Assembly (NCBI RefSeq): GCF_027484945.1
Contig: NZ_JAIXRZ010000065.1
Coordinates: forward strand, 1 to 48,728
Direction of reading: 5' to 3'
DNA length: 48,728 nt
From: Flavobacterium sp.
GTDB lineage: Bacteria > Bacteroidota > Bacteroidia > Flavobacteriales > Flavobacteriaceae
Below the pieces are notes generated by a model that worked only from the letters and a program-made list of their open reading frames with translations, was not told where the DNA came from and ran no database searches. Position numbers and translations under genes: made by a program. This document shows, in pieces, positions 48,624 through 48,728 of the stretch (its first letter is position 1; each line of letters starts with the position of its first letter).

Positions 48624-48700
48624 GCTCGAGTGGTGGAATTGGTAGACACGCTGGACTTAAAATCCAGTGGGTAGTAATGCCCGTGCGGGTTCAAGTCCCG
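48624..48700 (+). tRNA. tRNA-Leu (TAA), truncated at the 3' acceptor strand
   Basis: The 5' acceptor strand GCTCGAG, D-arm, anticodon stem CTGGA/TCCAG with loop CTTAAAA (anticodon TAA), long variable arm and T-arm GCGGG TTCAAGT CCCG are clear. After 48700 the expected last T-stem base and the 3' acceptor strand (CTCGAGC) are missing and an A-rich tail follows. As written the tRNA cannot form its acceptor stem. The cause is probably assembly at the contig edge rather than a genuine pseudogene. Confidence 0.88.
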
Positions 48701-48728
48701 AATTAAAAAAAAAAAGCTTCAAACGAAA
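48701..48728. other. A-rich tail, probably the left half of a terminator hairpin
   Basis: The last 28 bases are an A run followed by AGCTTCAAACGAAA. The core TTCAAACGAA is identical to the loop region of the terminator at 31109-31130, so this looks like the left arm and loop of a flavobacterial terminator cut off by the end of the contig and joined too early to the tRNA. Confidence 0.5.

Overview
The window is almost entirely one bacterial contig from the family Flavobacteriaceae (phylum Bacteroidota), close to Flavobacterium. Evidence seen directly: a low-GC genome; promoters of the Bacteroidota type (TAnnTTTG, often with TTG about 19-22 bases upstream); almost no Shine-Dalgarno sequences; a type IX secretion (T9SS) translocon gene (sprA) and a T9SS cargo with a C-terminal sorting domain; a remB-like gliding gene; and family-specific pieces such as a HPPK-deoxynucleoside kinase fusion, two OmpH/Skp paralogues behind bamA, and a Flavo-1-like structured RNA. 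The order sprA-gcvH-vanZ-deoC-remB is, from memory, the arrangement in Flavobacterium johnsoniae.

Both ends are abnormal. Bases 1-20 are exactly (C4A4)2C4, the duplex telomere repeat of hypotrich ciliates such as Oxytricha and Stylonychia. They are followed by about 144 bases of 84% AT sequence, then an abrupt switch near base 162-165 into the middle of sprA. The right end stops inside a tRNA-Leu gene, whose 3' acceptor strand is replaced by an A-rich tail resembling the first half of a flavobacterial terminator. The simplest reading is a contig of a bacterium associated with a ciliate (food, symbiont or contaminant), with a chimeric left join and a misassembled right edge.

Layout: 1-164 ciliate telomere and subtelomere-like DNA. 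165-9444 truncated sprA, gcvH, a VanZ-like gene, deoC and remB. 9473-14660 cytochrome oxidase region (heme O synthase, two subunit III genes, subunit IV, two SCO-fold proteins, a DUF420 protein, a small CxxC membrane protein). 14657-16042 DUF4403 lipoprotein, convergent. 16103-19510 TolC, membrane-fusion protein and tsaB. 19512-22020 mscS, an RluB-type pseudouridine synthase and murI on the minus strand. 22038-27771 a minus-strand envelope operon: DUF6089, uppS, bamA and two ompH genes. 27910-29461 nadK and a CBS protein, divergent from pdxJ. 30337-32414 hydrolase, T9SS cargo, small holin-like membrane protein. 32441-36158 tig, a Flavo-1-like RNA, clpP and clpX. 36200-38737 a 48-residue lipoprotein, a GH3-family enzyme and a divergent DUF2797 gene. 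38754-43228 AsmA-like protein and sppA. 43364-45709 HPPK-dNK fusion, SpoU methyltransferase, DUF1573 protein. 45796-48700 mutS, tRNA-Gly(GCC) and partial tRNA-Leu(TAA).

Functional themes are cell-envelope biogenesis (BamA, Skp-like chaperones, UppS, MurI, AsmA, SppA), protein quality control (Tig, ClpP, ClpX), T9SS and gliding (SprA, RemB, one cargo), and assembly of an aa3-type oxidase whose subunits I and II are not here. No CRISPR array, rRNA, insertion sequence, prophage or defence island was seen. No stretch longer than about 300 bases lacks a gene; the longest gaps (33844-34126, 1-164 and 27746-27909) are described in the entries.
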